Source of the DNA: WJLY01 sp964399265
GTDB taxonomy: Bacteria > Joyebacterota > Joyebacteria > Joyebacterales > Joyebacteraceae
DNA: 8,485 nucleotides
Assembly: GCA_964399265.1 (NCBI GenBank)
Contig: CAYNQF010000103.1
Location: 1-8,485 of the forward strand
Reading direction: 5' to 3'
How positions within the stretch are numbered: position 1 is the stretch's first letter; every line of letters begins with the position of its first letter. This document shows positions 6,217 to 8,485 of the stretch, in pieces. The notes below the pieces were generated by a model. That model was not told where the DNA came from. It searched no databases and saw only the letters and a list, made by a program, of their open reading frames with translations. The translations under genes were made by a program, and so were the position numbers.

Positions 6217-8299
6217 GTTTCCACGCTCCGAGTTCGTTGACCGAGTCCTGAATGCCGTGGCTCAAACGATACTGTGACCACACCTCGTAAACGTCGATGA
6301 GTCCGGAGGAGTCTCTCTCCGCCGCGAAGTACAGTGCGACCTTGGAGAACGGATACCCGCGCAGGCTGTCCGGGGCGAGCTCGGCCGCCGTGGTCGCAGT
6401 CTCCATCGAGCGGTCGAAGTCGCCCAGAGCCGCCCATGCCGTAGCCAAGTCGGCCCCCGCGCCGATGCGGCTCGGGTCCCTGGCGACCAGCGGAACCAGC
6501 ACCTCCACCGCTTCCTCGTAGTCTCCCTGCATCACCAGAGACCTTCCCAGATCGAAGGCGCCGGGGTCACTGTCCGGCTCCAGTTCAAGGGCTCTCCTCG
6601 CGAAGCGTTCGCCGTCCTCAGGAGCCTCGGTCGCGTTGCTGACGCTCGAGGCTATCAGATACGCGTTGACCATCGTGGAGTCCAGCTCGACCGCACGCAG
6701 CGCGTGTCCGAGGGCCATGTCGTAGAGCCCCACGTATCCTGCGCTCCGCGCCACGGACTCGTGCGCGTCGGCGCTGTCCTCCATCCTCTTCTCAGCCGCT
6801 CTCAGATACGGCTCCACGAAGGTCGCATCATCGGTCTCATCGTAGCGTTCGGCGACTGTCATGAGCGCGACGAACGGAGCATCGCTCGCTGCAAGTAATC
6901 GGTCGCCCAACCTCCGCACGTCCTCATCGCGGTCCAGTTCGTCTGCCGCCTCGACCATCATGCCGAGGACCAGGGCGTCGTCGTCTCGCTGCCAAGGCCC
7001 GTCGCCTACGATCCACTCGCCCAGCTCGAAGACCGTTTGCCAGTCGTCGGCGTCCGCCAGCAGCGCCATCGCCTCGCGTTGGAGTCCGTAGTCGAGTGGA
7101 GCCAGCTCCGCGGCCTTCTTGTAGCACCTCGCCGCCTCTGCCATGTCGCCGAGCTCCTTCGACGACATCCCCACCACGATCCACGGCTTGTACAACATCG
7201 AGTCGTGCCGCGTGGCCGCGAGACCGCTCAGGCGTGCATCCTCGAACTCCTCAGCCACGAGGAACGCGCTCGCCAGCAACCAGTGAGCACGGCCATTGGT
7301 AGTATCGGCCCGTGTCGCGATGTCGAACTGCCACCGCGCCTTGTCCGCGTCGCCCTCGAGCAGCAGTGCCTCACCGAACGCGACCCTCGACGACGCGTCG
7401 TCATCCCACATCAGGGTGGCCACCTCGAGTTCCCGGGCGGCCGTCTCGTACTGGCCTCCCTCGATCAGCGCGCGGCCCAGCCAGTACTGCTCCGGAACAT
7501 CAGCACCCAACACGTCGCGCTTCCTGGCGAATAGCTGCCGTGCATCGCCGGAGTGGCCGGCGCGGACGAGGGTCCTCCCGACGTACCTGATCGCCATCGC
7601 GTCGTCCGGAACGGTCTTCATGGCCGCGCGGAATTCCGCGCTGGCGGCAGGGGCGTCGCCGACCAGGGTCCCATAGGCTTCGGCGCACATCAGATGAGTG
7701 AGGTACGTCGCGCCGGCGTCTGACGCCGCCACCTGGACGAGACGCTGTTGCGTCTCCGCACCGCGCTCCATTCCCGCAGCCATCAGGTAGATGACCAAGA
7801 CCCACGGGTCTGACGGATCGAGTCGATGCCCCTCTTCCACCAGGGCGTAGCCCTCCCGGGGATGCTCGCGCATCATCGCGAGCCCCCGAATGGTCGTGCA
7901 GCCCGCGTCCTCGACACCACGTCCGAGCGCAGACTCCGCGAACGACGCGGCCCCGAGAGGGTCGCCCGAGGCGAACCGGGCCATGGCGAGAAGAGCCAGG
8001 ACCGACGGGTCGTCGCCTCCGAGCACGGCAGCTCTCCCCTGGTAGTAGGGCGCTCGGTCCTGGTCGGCGACCTCGGCGCAGAGGAGCCCCATGAGCGCGT
8101 TCGCTCTCGCGGACCGGGGATCGGTTCGCAGCTCCGCCTCCAGTGCGTCGACGGCCGCACTGAAACGACCCGAGCTTATGAACTCCGCCGCAGCATCAAC
8201 GCCGCTCGCCGCGCCGCCATCGCAGCGAGCACGCGGTGCTGCCGCCGTCAAAGCGGCCAGCGTCAGCAGAGAGAACAGCATCCGAAGCCCTGTGCGCAT
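6191..8299 (-). CDS. Exported tetratricopeptide-repeat protein (702 residues)
   Basis: A signal peptide (MRTGLRMLFSLLTLAALTAA, cut around residues 21-24) is followed by repeats along nearly the whole length. Clear TPR units include ISSGRFSAAVDALEAELRTD (41-60), GQYETAARELEVAT (282-295), GDADKARWQFDIATRAD (316-332), GDMAEAARCYKKAAELAP (384-401), GLYDMALGHALRAVELD (524-540), GDYEEAVEVLVPLVARDP (592-609) and GDFDRSMETATTAAELAP (626-643). Others between are degenerate. No catalytic domain or transmembrane segment follows the signal peptide, so I infer a periplasmic or outer-membrane-associated scaffold. Cys26 lies in an RARC context and is not a lipobox. GGAGGT (8305-8310) stands five bases before the ATG, the best ribosome-binding site in the window. 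It is the first gene of the string and ends inside the start of the small lipoprotein gene. Proteins of this kind are widespread and rarely have a known function. Confidence 0.92.
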   Translation of the reverse strand: MRTGLRMLFSLLTLAALTAAAPRARCDGGAASGVDAAAEFISSGRFSAAVDALEAELRTDPRSARANALMGLLCAEVADQDRAPYYQGRAAVLGGDDPSVLALLAMARFASGDPLGAASFAESALGRGVEDAGCTTIRGLAMMREHPREGYALVEEGHRLDPSDPWVLVIYLMAAGMERGAETQQRLVQVAASDAGATYLTHLMCAEAYGTLVGDAPAASAEFRAAMKTVPDDAMAIRYVGRTLVRAGHSGDARQLFARKRDVLGADVPEQYWLGRALIEGGQYETAARELEVATLMWDDDASSRVAFGEALLLEGDADKARWQFDIATRADTTNGRAHWLLASAFLVAEEFEDARLSGLAATRHDSMLYKPWIVVGMSSKELGDMAEAARCYKKAAELAPLDYGLQREAMALLADADDWQTVFELGEWIVGDGPWQRDDDALVLGMMVEAADELDRDEDVRRLGDRLLAASDAPFVALMTVAERYDETDDATFVEPYLRAAEKRMEDSADAHESVARSAGYVGLYDMALGHALRAVELDSTMVNAYLIASSVSNATEAPEDGERFARRALELEPDSDPGAFDLGRSLVMQGDYEEAVEVLVPLVARDPSRIGAGADLATAWAALGDFDRSMETATTAAELAPDSLRGYPFSKVALYFAAERDSSGLIDVYEVWSQYRLSHGIQDSVNELGAWKREIRNYDW

Positions 8300-8381
8300 C
8301 CTGCACCTCCGGGGGCAGACGCCACGGCCATGGGGTATTGACGCAGTATTGTCAGAGATAGGGCAAGCGAGTCAGTGATGG

Positions 8382-8410
8382 ATGGTATATATGGGTACGT
8401 CTCGCGTCAA
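8382..8410 (-). promoter_or_regulatory. Candidate sigma70-type promoter for the TPR/lipoprotein/hydrolase operon
   Basis: On the minus strand, TTGACG (8405-8410, five of six consensus bases) and TACCAT (8382-8387, four of six) are separated by exactly 17 bases. An AT-rich TATATA run sits just before the -10 box. Transcription would start near 8375, giving a leader of about 75 bases before the ATG at 8299. The site lies directly after the stop of the preceding partial gene and is the only AT-rich stretch nearby. An alternative -10, TATACC, is two bases closer, with 15-base spacing. Confidence 0.5.
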
Positions 8411-8420
8411 GCACTGGTTC

Positions 8421-8485
8421 TCACTCCGGAGCCACGACCTCTCCCACGTAGCTCCTGTGCATGATCGCCCGGATGTCCCGGATGG
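8421..8485 (-). CDS. 3' end of an unidentified upstream gene (partial)
   Basis: The frame ending in TGA at 8423-8421 is open to the right edge and encodes IRDIRAIMHRSYVGEVVAPE as its last 20 residues. Eighteen of the 20 sense codons end in G or C, matching the strong third-position bias of the genes here. The stop lies ten bases before the -35 box of the candidate promoter, so the layout is sensible. The fragment is too short to assign to a family, and an open frame of this length in GC-rich DNA could be accidental. Confidence 0.45.
   Translation of the reverse strand, partial: IRDIRAIMHRSYVGEVVAPE

Noticed and set aside
1..8485. CRISPR array, insertion sequence, tRNA/rRNA, or defence genes
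   Set aside because: No regularly spaced short repeats outside the coding FG-GAP array, no transposase or integrase motifs, no structural RNA signatures and no known defence domains were seen. The HIT protein and beta-lactamase-fold enzyme are ordinary housekeeping or envelope families.

Overview
The window is GC-rich bacterial DNA. Every gene I can support lies on the minus strand, so reading order runs from the right edge to the left. Five of the six main products carry export signals: two have Sec-type signal peptides, two have lipobox cysteines, and one is a very large secreted mosaic protein. This suggests a diderm (Gram-negative-type) bacterium. Secreted proteins built from choice-of-anchor D modules and FG-GAP/VCBS repeats are common in poorly cultured, high-GC environmental phyla such as Eisenbacteria-, Latescibacteria- or Gemmatimonadota-like lineages. 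That placement is inference; there is no rRNA or other marker gene here.

Layout in minus-strand order: (1) the last 20 codons of an unidentified gene (8485-8421); (2) a candidate sigma70-type promoter (8410-8382); (3) a tight gene string: a 702-residue exported TPR protein (8299-6191), a 152-residue putative lipoprotein overlapping it by 26 bases (6216-5758), a 226-residue TPR lipoprotein that starts in a TGATG stop-start overlap (5758-5078), a 500-residue exported serine beta-lactamase-like hydrolase 33 bases further on (5044-3542), and a HIT-family protein 35 bases after that (3506-3033); (4) a 201-base intergenic region (3032-2832) holding a tandem 9-base repeat, a sigma54-like promoter match and a long hairpin; (5) a very large secreted gene (2831 to the left edge, 943 codons visible, 3' end missing). 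Its frame is open without interruption from its ATG to base 1.

The spacing of genes in block 3 argues for one transcript. The first four products all act outside the cytoplasm. The two TPR proteins and the small lipoprotein look like scaffold or assembly components of an envelope system, and the hydrolase could act on peptidoglycan or another ester/amide substrate in the periplasm. The HIT protein is a cytoplasmic nucleotide-binding enzyme and looks like a passenger. The mosaic protein appears to have its own control region and may be a separate unit. I do not see a defence system, CRISPR array, RNA gene, transposon or phage gene. The least explained parts are the N-terminal domain of the mosaic protein, the TPR/lipoprotein cluster as a set, and the structured intergenic region at 2832-3032.
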